Below, piece after piece: positions 27,801-42,800 of a DNA stretch of 64,000 bases (position 1 is its first letter; each line of letters starts with the position of its first letter). Below the pieces are notes generated by a model. That model saw only the letters and a program-made list of their open reading frames with translations. It made no database searches and was not told the origin of the DNA. Where the stretch lies: assembly GCF_910592395.1 (NCBI RefSeq), contig NC_088309.1, forward strand, positions 7,068,501 to 7,132,500. The letters run 5' to 3'. Position numbers and translations under genes: made by a program. This stretch comes from Lineus longissimus. Its lineage: Eukaryota > Nemertea > Pilidiophora > Heteronemertea > Lineidae.

Positions 27801-30800
27801 TCAGTTTGGGTTTTCAAAATCAAAGTAGCTAGTCCAAACCAGTTACCAATTATTCAAGGCAAGAAACCGTCACCCCAGAGATGCTAGAGAACAAAGTGGA
27901 CTTACTCATGCTCTTCAACCAGCTTCTGAATTGGTTGTTGGAGAGGTCTGTAATGAAAAGAGAAACGTTAAGCACATTCTACACCTTTTTGAGGCACCGG
28001 CACTATTTCCAACAGCTTCAAGTTATTTTTGTGGCTTTTTCAGTTGTTTTTGTACATCTTTCAGTTACTTTTTAAGATAGCATCATCACATGGTCTGAAA
28101 TTGACAGTAGTACCAACACACTAGGAAGGCTATTGTACATTTGCTTTGGGTCTGCTAATGAGTGAGACCAAGAGTCGAATGCCACACTTCTTGATTTGGT
28201 GAGTGTTTCAATACTTACGTTTTGCCTTGAGGCAATCCCTCTACATTAGCCACTCTTTGCTCACCCGCTGAAAGATAACGACATCAGTGTGCAGTCAACT
28301 TTTGATAAATGTCTCAGAAAGGTTCAATGCTGGAAGGCAAAATCACTTCAAAGTGTGTTGTTATCAATAAACTATCACACAATGAAGACCAACAAAAAAA
28401 TTTCAAATCACACTGGTCAATGAATGAGATGAACACCAAATTTAACAAAGAACGCAATCAATCAAAACATATCTCATTTGACCTACATTGTACTTGACTA
28501 TAAACACTTGCAGTTTTTCATGCAATAGAAAATTACAAATCTGGAATAAAACAGAGATATATTGTATATGTCACCAAGACTAATACCCATGTCACATTTT
28601 GTGGACAACTCTGGCAACCCCGTCACTCGCATAACCCACAGTAGCTATCTGGATATTATTTTGTAAGAGAGACCAACCATTTCTCCATCAAAATCTGAGC
28701 TGGGCTCGGGTAGACAAGGATCTACTGCCCGATGCTGATTTTCACTGCAGCGTCAGCCAAAATTTCAGGTTCTATATCTTTCATGTTTGGAATAGAAGTT
28801 CACACTGGCCTACCTAAACACATCCTTTCTAGATGAAAATAATCCACGAATGAGAAAGAGTGACCACAAAACGCTAAACTATTCCATAAGATTCGAAAAA
28901 TAGAAAGTCCATTGTTGAACGGCAAAGCAGAAATGATCTGTACGAAATCTGCCCAACCCCTCGAAATACCTAGCTGAACCAATCGAAGAGCTGGACAGAA
29001 TCATGTCCAATTACGATAAGATATCAAAGTTACCAGAACAGGTAGTCGATTACCACCAAGAACATAATATTTCTTTTCCACCCAAAGTTTACTTGAATAG
29101 CAGTGGATATATCATGTGTTAAGATAGAAATATAAATGTTTTCCCAGTATTTTAACAGTTTCTGGATTCCTGGCCTATCTTTTCATGTTCAAATCGTAAT
29201 GTTCCAAAGATACAACAGCTTCAGGTGGATGATTAGGCAATGACCTTGAGATATACCTAGAGGTCAAAGCATCACTGACAAAGTAACAACTGGGCTATCT
29301 TAAGCTTCAGGTAAACAATTTGGATAAAATTCAACTCAGACTCGCTAAAATAACAAGCGGCAGATATATTGATTGTTTGACATAGCAAAAGATTTCATGC
29401 TGCAAATTTATCCAGGTTAAAATTTGCCCAAATGACTAAAACAACAACACTACGAACTGAAATCTTTTTGAAACTCAGCAACACAGAAAACAGTGTTTTC
29501 TTTAGGAGACATTATCAAATTATCAACTTTTCTGGTTGCCACCTGCAAAACACAACAGTGCAAATTGCTTTCAGACAAAATAGAAGCTGGCAATACCATA
29601 GTACCTGATTATACCTTTGTGACGATGAAGAGCAAAAAACTCCAACGATTCCATTTAGTTACAATGTTATTGATAAAGTGGTGCACCAGATTCAATTGAA
29701 TGTTACCATGACAACCGCTACTGTCTATTAGCGGCAAATTTCATCAACTTTTCCACGTGAAACATTTTGTCGCTTTTTGGAAGTGCCTCCTTCGTCTTAA
29801 TGTCTAAAAATAGTTTCAGGAAAGCCACGAGATGTTTCAAAAGGAAGGAAAAATTAACACAAATGTCAATTGAAAAGTGGTGCATGTTCACCACAACTGC
29901 AGTTGGCTGAGTTGCGAGCTGAATTACCCAGAATGTATCCATAGCAAAATCAGGGGGAGGTGATTCTGATGGCTAGGCCATGTGCTGAGAATGCAACTGG
30001 ACTGCATCAGGGACAAAGAGGACTAAGCTAAGCTAACAGTTGCATAGCAGAGACATCTGCAACTTTGCGTATAAATTTAACCTAGTGTACCAAGCTCCTG
30101 CATACAGTGTCTCTTTAAGGAAATTGGGCATATCTCTGCTTGTTTCTGTATGGATTGTTTATCTCAATTTGATGTCAGTGGTGACAATTTCACGCTTCAG
30201 TGACCCATCCTACATTCTGCATCAACATCATTTCACAACTATAACTTACCATCTTCTTTCCCCTCCTCTTTTGCTGATGGTATAGAGGGCGTTGAAACCG
30301 ACTTGGTCAGGTTGCCAGAGCCGGGAAGGACAAGATTGGTCTTCGATGATTGGCTGGCGTCGGGTGAGAGAGATCGATGAGGTGTTGGTCGGAACTTTGG
30401 GGATGGACTGGTCTGAAAATAACAACATTTAAGAAATTAGATAGGAGTTAAATATTTTGGACTATTTTGCAGCGTGATATTAGTGATAGAGGCCCTGATG
30501 TGTTCCCCCCTCAGTATTTCCATGACTGTGGTGTCCCAGGCCCATAAATTCTGGTGCTCGTGCAGCAAGTACTGCTTTCTTGAAGATTATCGATGCAGGA
30601 ATAGCAGCCACAGCAGATAGATGCCTTCTTACAGTTTACCTAAGCATCTGCATAAAACAGATGCGGATGATTTTTTTTACATTCTCACCTGAGAGTTTTC
30701 ATCTGAGTTAAGATCAAAGCGCACATCAGTAAGTGATCGAACTCCGACTGAACTGTTCATAGCACTGGAGGGACGAGGTATGGAGGGGTCAGAGGGGGTA

Positions 30801-33800
30801 CTGTTGGCTGAAAAAAGACAAGATATTTCGATATAACTTTTACCATTAAAGACAATTTCAAGCCCATCTAATACTGATTGGTTAGAGGACTATACCTTTG
30901 GGTGAGCCAACATTGACTGGTCTGAGGATCACACCTTTAGTTGGGCTAATCCTGATTGGTGTGAGAATCATACCTTTAGGTTTGCCAATACTGACCAGTG
31001 TGAGGATCATACCTTTAGGTGGGCCAATACTGATTGGTGAGACTGAGAGGATCATACCTTTAGGTGGGCCAATACTGATTGGTGACGGTGTATCAGGAGA
31101 CTGGTCACAGGGTGAAATGGCGCCTGGGGGATGTAACTCATGAGCATCGTGGTATTGGTCGTCATCATCCTCCTCCTCTGTTGATGAAGACTCATCGTTG
31201 CTATCAAGGCTGCTTAAACTCATACTGAAATAGAGAACTCGATGTTACAGGCGTTGTTCACTCACGCTGTGTCGAAGACAGCTCATAATTGATCTAAGCT
31301 CCTCATACTCTGAAATAGAGAACTGTAAGATTTATGACTGATCGTAGCTCAGGGACATCTGAATGACCCAATGGCTGCAGGACACAATGAGGATGATGTG
31401 GCTATCAACACTTCTTGCTCATATCAAAAGAAATAGAAAACAGAGAGAAGAGAGTACAGAAAACTTTACTTTTCCACTTATGTTCAAAAACCATGTCACA
31501 TTTTACAAACTTAACTGGGCAAATTTCATAACAGTCTACTAACAGTTTGATGCACCAGGAAAAACTGTCATTGAAGATGCAAGATAATGTCAGTCATCGC
31601 TCATAAAGCAGAAAAGATTTTTGCTAAATCCTTTGAAATTTGGTAAGTTTTTTCTTGGTGCATTAGGCTGTTTCATCATCTAGAATGTCACCGTTCATCA
31701 TGCTATTACTGAGAGCGATATAGAGGGTGATAGGTGAAATTTACCGTTAAGGCGATACCTAGCTGTCAGTAATCAGAGGAACTTTGTAGCTTTACCGGCA
31801 ATTCGTGACATGAAAGTTGATTTCAAATTTGAACAAACAGCAAATTTGTTTAAAATTTAGACCCTCAGGAAGAACTGTGATGTCACAACACATCATTTAA
31901 AGGAAAGCAACACAAGACGACTTCACAAGTTCAAGGTCATCTCACCTTCGTCCCATTACAGCTAACATGCTGGCTTTTCGATGACCACGCGTATCGTTAC
32001 CTCCCTGAGAGTGTGGGCACCAACTTTTCCTCCGGTGCTTCTTTTTCACTTTGTCCAATTCGTCAAATTCTGTAACACTTTGCTGACTATTATAAACCTC
32101 CTCTGTACTGTCTAAAGTCACATCGTTAATACATATTTTCACATTCGAAGTCAATGCACTTGATGAGGAGTCAATATTGTATATTCCTTGAGGATTATAG
32201 TCGAGCATGTTGGCATCCTTGGTCTGGTATTTCCCGGCTTGTTCCTGAGCAATGTTTAGCATGGAGGAATGGTAGCCTGGAGAAAGAAGAACCGGAAACT
32301 TGTCAGAAATGTTGAACATTGTTTCGAACATGTCATTCAAATAACTATAAGATCAATGTGAAAGTTCTCAAAACTTATGATTCAAATGCCACTGTTTGAA
32401 ATTCTACTTTGGCCAACCCGGTAAACATGTCCTCCAGGGTAAATTCGCCTGCCTTTATGCTTGGTGGTGTTGTCAAATTCTGTCCATGACCAAAAGGTTA
32501 AAAGTGATTGCAAAAACCACAACACATTTTATCTATATTGCCATGTACTATTCTTAGCTATGTATCAACGATGTCATAACCATTGTTACAAATGCAGCGA
32601 ACTATACATTAAACCACTCTTCCAATCATATAGATATGATTTTAACAGCAGAGATCCAAAAAAGGCACATCTTTAAGTCAAATGTCAAAGGTGCAACATA
32701 AGAATATGATGTATTCAAACAAAGACAGCAGTCTTGCTCAAGGCAAGACCAGGAATCAAAACACTTCCATCAAATGTGAAGATGTGTTTGTGATGCCTAA
32801 AAGGATCACAACTTGACTGTGAATCACCAAACTTTCGCGGATGTATCATTGCCACAGATTTTACAAGTTACCTTGATTCGCGAAAAGATAATGCAAAGAA
32901 ATAATTTTTGATTGAAAGATAATTTTGTAATCCTCCAAAATAAAAATTACGAAAATTCTCAATTTTTTTCAGAAATAAAGAGGTGCGCAATTTTGTGTGT
33001 TTGCCATATACAGCCAAATACAGTTTTTGCCAGGAAACCTTTTGAACTCGATGCTATGGCATTTCAGCAGAATGATGGTGTCGCCTTTTTTAATGGAGTC
33101 CCTGGATAAGTATCATCGTAAAAGGATTTCAGGACAAATAAGTATCATTCTAATGGCATTCCAGTGGCCATTATTCCATTAGTCATGTTCAAGTGACTTA
33201 TTCCTATTGCCCAGAGCTGCGTACTTGATGTAAAGCTGAGCGAGGATTGACTAAATTTTCATCCAATAATGTGGATTAACTGACTTAATGGTTTTACTGA
33301 GCACAAGCAAATCTGATTTTAGGTAGGATGTAACCAGATGACAGAGATGTTCTCAGTGGTCACCATAAAATTGGAACCAAGTGGATGATTTCTCCTCATA
33401 TGTAAAAGATAGTCTTGAATCAAGGACATTCTGTGGCCTTGGTGCGGGCTTACTGTTGGAAAATTGCGGAGTGGGATGTAAACAAAACCTGGCCAACAGT
33501 ATTAAGCCCACGGTCACTAAAGGCAGGCGAGCAGGCCATCAAAACACCACTTACCTGATTCAAGAGGGCCGGCTATTAGCCCGGGTGAGGCAGACAGCTG
33601 CTGTTGTTCAGCCAAGGAGGGGCACGATGAGCTGAACCGTTGCAATCGATCTTTCCTTGCATCCTGTAACAACAAAACAAAATCATCTTATTGACTAGAG
33701 GAAAGATATAGTTCCAGGCAAATTCGGCTGCGAAATCCTCTCTGTTTCTGCAGGCAAAGTATCACAGTAAATCATTTCTCCTAACGCTGCATCTGAAAGG

Positions 33801-36800
33801 CACTGGAACTTAAAGAGAGCTGCGTTGATAAATTTACTCGTAAAAGCTGAAAATTCAATGCGTAGAAGCTTTTGAAGAATGAAAGCGATGAAGTAAAATA
33901 TTGACTAGAAACATCTGAACATCATTATAGTTCTGTAAAGAAAATAGTGTGAAACAAGACCATCTGTTGACCAGTTCAGGAATGGCAGGCTGCATAACAG
34001 TTCCCAAACAACGTAAATTAGCATTGCGATCAAGTTTCCTGCAAAAATCAGTCAAACATTGCAGCTTGAATCCCTATTGTAAACTACGCTTTAGCGTTAT
34101 ACAGTAATAGTCTGGTCAAAGCTAATCTGAAGAACTTTTGCAAAGACAAATCAAACGATTCAATTCAAAACGTAATCCTCTTATTGTTATTGAAAAATCT
34201 TCAAACAAAACGTGATATATGTTATGGATACCATGTATTCAACATGACACGTCTCATATTGACTGAAACAGCGGATGTACCAGCACATTACTAGGATTAG
34301 AGAAGTTTCTTTAACGTGATATTTTACAAGATTTTCCATAATTTAGTTGATGAAGCCAACTTCTTCTAATGAAATTGGAATCATGAGATATACATGACAG
34401 GCAGAGAATCTAATGTAGTCATCTGTGGCTGCAGCAGCCATCTGATCAACTTCTGAAGCTTTTACATCCTCAAAGACAATTAGTGGAAGAACAACCTGGA
34501 TGCAGAATCGAAATCTCAATCATTATTGTCAGGGTATCTCTAGGGGCACAGAAGCCCGTGTTTCTACTAAAATGCAGGCTAAAAGTAGCAATTTCGTTGT
34601 TCAATACCACACCAATGTCTCATTTCATCACAAACAGGATCCATATGATCAATGGCAGCTTGTAAACCTTACATAAACAGCCAATCCATTCATAGATGGT
34701 GACAACTCAATGAGCGCTTTATCGGCAAACCTTCATAAGAATGTATCGATACAGGAGGACAGGTTATAACTTCTACCTTACAGCACCCAGGGGTCACAAA
34801 AGGACAACTTGGAAATGGAAATAGCATGTACTTTACGTGTCCCATTTCATTAGAACACTTGTTCTTTTTCTATGTGTGTTTTAGTGTTGTTATGTTTGTT
34901 GTACATTACTACAGTTGGGCTCCAATTGATTTGATTGGCTTAGTCATCAGAGTGACACTAGAGTCTAAAGGCATTGACCTGCCCAGCGATTACCGTTTTA
35001 CCCGCTTGGGCGGTACTTTGCACAAAAAAAACAATCAACCCAAGTCTGCCTGTCAGGTGATATTACTTTTAGGACAGAATTCATTACCAGGTAAATGGGA
35101 CATTTTTCATTGATGGCCATTAAGAATGCATCCTTGCACATAATTATGATCGGACATGACCAAACGTGGCCATGGGATTAGCGATTGCATTCTGGAAACA
35201 CACAGAAGAGATAGGACAGACACCAAAGGACACAATCTTCTGCCACAACAAATTTCAATAAGAACCTCATCTTGGTGAGACTGAGGTGGCAAACAATGGG
35301 ACTGGCCAATATCCGACTGATACCTTATGGGAGACATGTCCACTTGAGGGAGTAATCAGCATAGGGCTGCCTGATAACACTGCATAACCTGATCATCTCG
35401 CTTGAGCTCAATGGATCATATGTTATGGCTATAGTACAAAGGAGCCTCAGCCAATTTGGACGAATCACTTACGTACTCATATTAAAAGTAGTGATGTCCA
35501 AATGACAGCATGACTTGCATTGGGAGAGGCAAGAAAATAAGCCACCAACTTCACATTCTTTCTTATCAAGGGGTGAAATGTTGTTAACTGCTTCCAGTCA
35601 AATCTTGGTGAGTTCACAGCGCTATCTATAGTAAGGCACCTTACTATCATCATCACTTGTCTTGGCAAATGTCTCTATCTATACACAGATCTCCCTATGA
35701 TAAGACTCCCAGCAGCTGAAACAGAGTTCCTGAATGAGATTCCATCAGATTTCTGGTTTATGGTCTCACCTGCCTCAACTACTTCTAGTACTTGTTAATG
35801 GCCCATCATCTCCTGTGAACATGTAAATGCTTCCAGACACCTAATATCATCCTGTACATTCAGATTTTTCACCGATTTGATGACTGCAGTAACTAGCAGA
35901 TACGTTGTTCATGATTGGTCTTCTTCCGGGGCGACTGACTCAGAAAAACTGCCACTATAAACAGCAGCCATGCAGTCAAGGACTATTGCCACATTGGGAG
36001 CCTGGCAAACCTCCTGACTGGGAGCTCATATTGAGATGGGGACTTTCCTACCATGCCAAGACCAGAGGCATCACTGATATCACCATATGCCACAAAATCG
36101 CAGGAAGTATTGGGCCAATATGCACTATTATCCAAGTATACGCAGACCGTATCATCTGACGTCTTTCATGACATATCCTTGTACAAAAAATCAAAAGATT
36201 GCCAAGTTTAAAAACGCTTTGATGATGTGGACTATTGTGTAAATCCCATATCTTCATTAGCTGTAACTGATTCTGTCCAACCAAGAAGGAAAAAGAAGTA
36301 TGCAATATCATCATATCGTGTTCTCAAAATGGAACACGACATATCGACTTGATGGCTCGCTCTGCACTCTTAATTCAAAAGAACACTCTCCTATTACACA
36401 TCCTGAATTATAATCCAAGAAAGGCAGGGGGCGCAAGTGGTGATTTGCAGTGTACACTGCAAATGACAAGAATGTTACTTCTGACCAGCACTTCTTGTCA
36501 GCGATCAATCTCCAATAGAAGAGGGAGATGAGATAAAATACCAAAATAATTTAATTCTCAATGAACCTAATTATCTTTGCCTCAATCCCACATAGACACA
36601 AACAGATCAATAAGGCATGAAAGGGCGGTTACTCCTGACCAGAACTCTATATTGGTACTGAGTCTCCATTACAAAATAAAACAGACAAAAGCAACAAAAT
36701 TTGATTACCAATGAGCCCAATATTTGCCCTAATCCCACCTAGGGAATACGAAAGACATAACCAAATAAATAAGACTGACGTGATATTTCCTCCCCTCTGA

Positions 36801-39800
36801 TCTTGCTTATGAGACGATGTTATCCAGTTCATACTATTACTTAGATCTTTCGGCTGTGTTGGAAACCTAAAAGAAATTGCTTGTGGTAATAATGATACTA
36901 TGACGATATTAGTGCCTTCCATTGAATCAAAGTCCTTGCTTAAAGGGCAACTCTGCAAAAGACCTTTGAACTGGATACAGCCTAGAACCTTAGCATTTGG
37001 ATATACTGTGCTCCGCATGAACTGCACTGGTAGTGGAGAACCTATCATATAGAGCTATATCCCTGGTTCTGCATTTATTCCCCATACAAGAGCCTATACT
37101 CAGGGTGTCACCTCATGTCGAAGCTTTCAAGTAAAGAAGCTTTTCCCAAAGGGTGGAGGACCCAGGATATTTATTCTGGGTAAGGTTGTGTAGCTAGTGA
37201 GCTCATGTAGTCCTTTTAAACACCCACACTTTCCAACATCCTAAGCGGTACGTGTGACTTCCAAACTTTCCATATCCAGGGACAGCCACTATCGCTCACA
37301 TCACATCGCCACAATACCTTAAACGATCCTAACAAACTCAGGTGTACGCAGCTGAGAGTTCCTGCTCCTCATGGCAATGCAGCTTATCAGTCACACAATT
37401 GATTGGTGCCACATCCTAATCCACACAACCAATCCAACAATCATATATCATTCTCTAAAACCAATGTAACCCAAATTAGCCACACGTCAACTGGATCAAT
37501 ACCTGGTATCAGATTGGCTAAAATAGCTATCAGATTCTTGAGGCTGGCATTACTGACACAAGATCCAAACACCTGTGGCCTGTTACACGACATATCAGGC
37601 TAGAATATAGCAGTTCTGCTGTGTACCAATGACACTGATGATTCAGAGAGGACTCCTCCCTGTTTCACTGGCTTCTTTCTTGCCAGACAAAATTTCGATA
37701 TTCAGTTCTGATCAATGATCTTATCGTCTTGCCATTGACCGAGTTAGACAACAGAATTCAGCAAGGACTGCCAGTAGCCAAGTTACACAACAGAACTCAG
37801 AAAAGCACACATCTCAAGAAGTTTTTCAAAACCCATTAGACGACCTGAAACCACCTGCCCTTACAACTCTCAAGCAATTTACCTCAATTGCTAATGGCAA
37901 TGGAGACGTCAATATAGTTCGAAAGCAATTTTCATCGAAATTGAAATTGTACTTTATGGTAATCAAACAGTTTGATCCCCGTAGATAGCACTTTGCGACT
38001 GGTTCACTGGAGTTGGAGAGGAAAGTGCAAACGAATGTTTGGAAATAGATATAAGAACAACAACCTCTTGATAATAATGTTGAATGTTGATCCCAGCATC
38101 AACAATCTTTGACCGTTTGTGACAACTGAGCGAAGCAAAGAAGTGGGAATATCCTCTTTCTCAATATAAAATCGAAACCAGTGATGATCGGGGCCATTAA
38201 TCTCTGAAGACACAAAGTCACCATTGCATGGAGGTATCCATTCATCAGGGTAACACTCCAAGTCATCAGGGTAACACTCTAATACATATCAATTACTGCA
38301 AACGGAGCGCTCCTCTCTACAGGGAAGTAAAGCATTGACCAACATCACTCCTGTCCACTATTTTCATCTAACATATCGTCTCAGAAGACCTTACACCGAG
38401 TTGTAACTACACAACCGCTAATGGACTATCAAGTCTCGATGACCGACTCATCTGATGCTGTCCACTTCATTTCCATTTGGTGAGCTAGCTTCAGTGATTA
38501 GAGGAAATGACAGGAGTGTTGACTGCCTGCATCAGTAAGGGGGTATTACCATCTGCTTTTGCAGTTGGAGGGTTTGTTTCTGGTAATTAGAAGTCAAAGT
38601 GCAAAGCCAGGCTCACCATGATCATCATTATCAACATTGTTGGCATGCAGGCCATTCCACCTCAAGTGCAAGGAGGAAATGACAGAAATGTTGACAAGTC
38701 AACTTGTAAAAGCCAAGTTCTTTTTCAGAAAGAGATTTTTCAGGGTGTGGAAAAAGGAATGTTCATCATCATCATTTTTGTGCACCATGAAGTGTTGCCT
38801 ACACCAAGGAAGGCACATTACAATCAGCTCTGGTTGATTGGCTTGGCTGTTTAGAAAGTTAGACTGTTCAATATCATCATCATCATCCTAGTACTTAGAC
38901 AACTTGGGGCAAAATCAGAAACAGTCAATACAAACACCACAGAAATATCACGTCTCTGTCATTATCGTATCCCCCAAAGATATCCAGCATGATTTTCTGG
39001 CTGATTAAGCAATCTACCAATATTCACCGATGATTTTCCTCCACAAAAGAACGCCAACATTGCTGCAGGGTTTATAGCTGCATCGTTAGATAGAATTGTC
39101 GGCAAGTTTATTTTGTTTTGGGAAATAATCACCGGTTTCAATCTACGATCAATGTTTATATCAAAATCCCTAAAAGCATTGAGGCAATATTGGATGCTTT
39201 TGTAAATTGCTGCTGGATTTCATCACAAGGGAAGGATGATTGGGATGCACCAAACAAGTCGTTGATGGGAAATACAAAGAGTTTTTGAGCTTCACCTCCA
39301 GCATTTGCTCTAGATGCAAATTACAAGTTGGGGTTACTGGCCTAGTGACTTTGACATCAGCCAATTGGAGAAGTATTCTGTTACTCATGTTTCTAATACT
39401 AGAATGGGGTCCTTTACTTGCCCTAGCATTGGCACAAAGTCAAAGGAATCTGAGTCAGTTTCAGGACTAAATTGCATTTATTGAATTGAAGAACAGAAAC
39501 TTGCCGAAGACGTATCATGTCCTTGGTAGCAAATCCCCCACTGACTTTCAGTGAAGTCCCCTACACATTTCTCTCAAAACTGTCTATTCCAAGACCAAGC
39601 AGCTTATTTTCTACTCACACCTGGGCAATATTGGCAAATGCCAAATTGCGGCATGGTGACATGGAGGAAATGACTTGTCGATCATAAGCAGGGAATAACA
39701 CTACAACAAGCTGCGCAATGAGGAGAAAAATAGATTAATCCGTCAACAAAAATTTCAATATCCGCACATCTAGGGATTGGACTGTCTTTCCAATGCAAAG

Positions 39801-42800
39801 ATACTTCCAACCAAGTATTATAACATTAACTTTGCTTTTTTCAAGAATAAAATAGGGGGAAATGCCCCAAAATCTTGTAACTACTTACATGGAAGTGTGA
39901 GCAGGGAATGGCTGGTAAAACCTTTTTTTAACTTATAGGTTTCTCCAAAGGAAACTAGATCAAAATTTGTAAGTAACTCAACCAAAAAGTTACAGGACAT
40001 GGTGAAATCACGACAATATCTTCCAAATGGTATCTCCAAGTTGTAGTGCAACTAAACAGGAGCCAGCATTAATCTCCGGAGAGATAAATATGATACTACC
40101 TGACCAGAAATTGTAATTTCATTGGGCGGAAACAGATGACACTTGGTACAGCAAACATATTGATAGAGGAAGACGGTGACAGGGAGAAATTATAGACATT
40201 ATAGGTTGCCGGTCGAAGGAAATGACCAGATCTGACGTGTGACATAATCATAACAGCCTCAGAGTTGATACTGTTTATGTGAAGGGTTTAAATAATTCAA
40301 TAATCTAGCTTCACTGATCTAAGACCAATATACCATCCTAAAATCTACAGATTTTGTGCATGCCAATGTTGCATGAGCAGAATGGCAATATTTTGTACCG
40401 GTATGTCGTATGGTCGGAAAAAATGAAATTGCTAAAAAAATGGCAAGTTCAATACGTACCGTGTTACCATGTACTTCCATTATCCACAAGACTTGGAGAC
40501 TAAATCCACCACAATCATCAACAATAGAGTTCACATGTATCCATGATGAGTGAATGACAAATCGATAATCCTGCAAACTATCAATATCAGCCAAATAATC
40601 TATTTTGGCAACTTGAGGTACTTCAACACTGGCAAGTATTGGTTGGACACGCACAATTGAAAAGCCTCATCAATGCTACTTGGAATATTTCGATTTGTTA
40701 ATTCATTTGTCTTAGACTCATTAATCATCATCCCAGTCACAGAATCAGATTTTCTCAAGAGATACTGCCGATTAATTAACTGCAGAAATTCCTAGATTAG
40801 GAAGTTTGTCAATTAATGAATTCCATAATAAAGAATTTTAGTTTGAAAAGAATTTTCCTCTTTACGATGGGACATGATGAGAGTGCCGAACAACTGAACA
40901 GACACAGAACATCACCGAGCAGTTTCAACTGTAAAGGAACAAGCCATGACTTTCTGACACAAAGGAAATCTGCTCAAAGCCAGAAAGCAGAAACAACAAC
41001 ATACTCCAGCAAGTTGTGCAAACCTCTCCACTTGTAGGCATCTTGGAGAGAGCTTTCTCCATGTCCTGTCACCATCAGAATAGATCAGGGACATTCAGCA
41101 TCACCTAGTAGCATGGAGAGGCACTGAAACAAGCTACTGGTACCTGCTAATAACACTGAGTGATATATTCCAATCTATTGAACCACTTTAGTATTCAGCA
41201 ACAGCGACCGCTCAGGGCTTGTGGGGGCAGTGATCTTAACTGCGCAACATGGGGCACATTAGGTTTACATATTTAGACTATGTCTGACACAGAGTTAGAC
41301 AATGTCTGCCTCAGGAAATTGTATAACCATGTTAACACTCGGTGTCACAGTCAGAAACTAACAATCGACATGCATCCCTAGATCATGCATCCGTAGATCA
41401 AAGGACGATGAGACAATGTACCACATCCTTTGCATCTTTGACACCACCAACATCATCGACAAACAAATGAAGACTAGCACATCAACAATCTTTACATCAT
41501 ATACCCTTGAATGAACCATGCTTGTGAAAAGAGGAAGAATGACATTAAAAACCAAAGACATATGTCTTGCAAGCAGTATGAAAAGGAGAGGGAGAAAACT
41601 CATGGATTCCCGACAGCATTTAAGTATTACCTGTCATTATCAGGTCTCAGCCAAGAGAACATAGCCTGGCACGTGATGCCCGCAAGCAGGAAACCAGCAA
41701 CAACCAAGACATCTGCAATTTGTCATAGGAGACTGACAAAATGTGACACATCACACCATAATGGGTAGAAAGTTACATTTGGGGCATTCTCCAATGTTCA
41801 TATTGCTTAGGTTACAAGCTACTTTGATACCACTCCGTCTCTGAATCTTTTGTGGCGCCAAGATATTCACATGTTTGGAGAAGAAAACAAGCTTTTACAA
41901 CCAATGACCAGGTTAACCAATGATAAGTAGTTGGGGTGGACAAGAAGATTAGAAGACACAGTAGCGTAACACAGTGCTCTACAGAGTGTAAACCAGCTAC
42001 ATTGCGCCACTAGTTATCAGCAAATCTTTACCCAGTCATACACTGGTCAATTGAGCTCGCTATGCATTATCATAAGCTAATCCGATAGCGAATTGTCACA
42101 TCAGGAGTGGAGTCACATCGCATCTCGCGCCTTCAACGTCCTCGCTGGGCTGATCAATTTGTTGGTGCAACACATCATTAACTCTATGATTGCAAGTGCC
42201 GTTATACCATATAGCTACAAACACTCGGGTGAGCAATTGGAATATGAATTTATTGAGTAGCTATAATGTTAAGCCCCTCTGGTCTCTCATGAACTAGAGT
42301 AGTATTCGTGTACTATACCAGCTAAGCTAGGGCAGTTTACCTAACAGTGACTCATTTAGACTTAACGAATATATAACGAGTATATATCATTGCTTCCAAG
42401 CTTTTAAAGAACACCAAGAAGTAGTTCAAGCACTCTCATAAAGATTCCATTGAAAAAGTCAACTTGTCGGCCGTAACATCTAAATTTTTCCTTTATTATT
42501 GGCTGTTGATGAAGGCAATCAGAGTGAACTGCTATTTTCACAATCTTTAAATATTTGAGACGGCAATTTAACCTACCTGGTTGTTATATGACTTGTGTTG
42601 AGATGTTAAATGATAGTCACGTTAGTAATGACACTAATTATCTACTTTTACTTCAAACTATCTAATTTGGCACGATAACAATGGGCTAAAAATATCACAG
42701 TTTGACCCAAATAAGATTTGGGGCAACTTCACCCCAGGGCCATTTTCACCCCACTTTCGATACCTCATTAACAGCCAATCACCAAATCACTTTATCAAGA

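Noticed and set aside
30885-31057. Treating all units of the minisatellite as constitutive exon 9 sequence
   Set aside because: The distal units differ mostly by amino-acid-changing substitutions, which does not look like constraint. I therefore list only the shortest exon and treat the others as alternatives.
36647-38261. Minus-strand open frames of 85-133 codons in the 12 kb intron
   Set aside because: They do not fit as exons by splice sites and phase and resemble no known protein. They could be old transposon debris, but I cannot support that.
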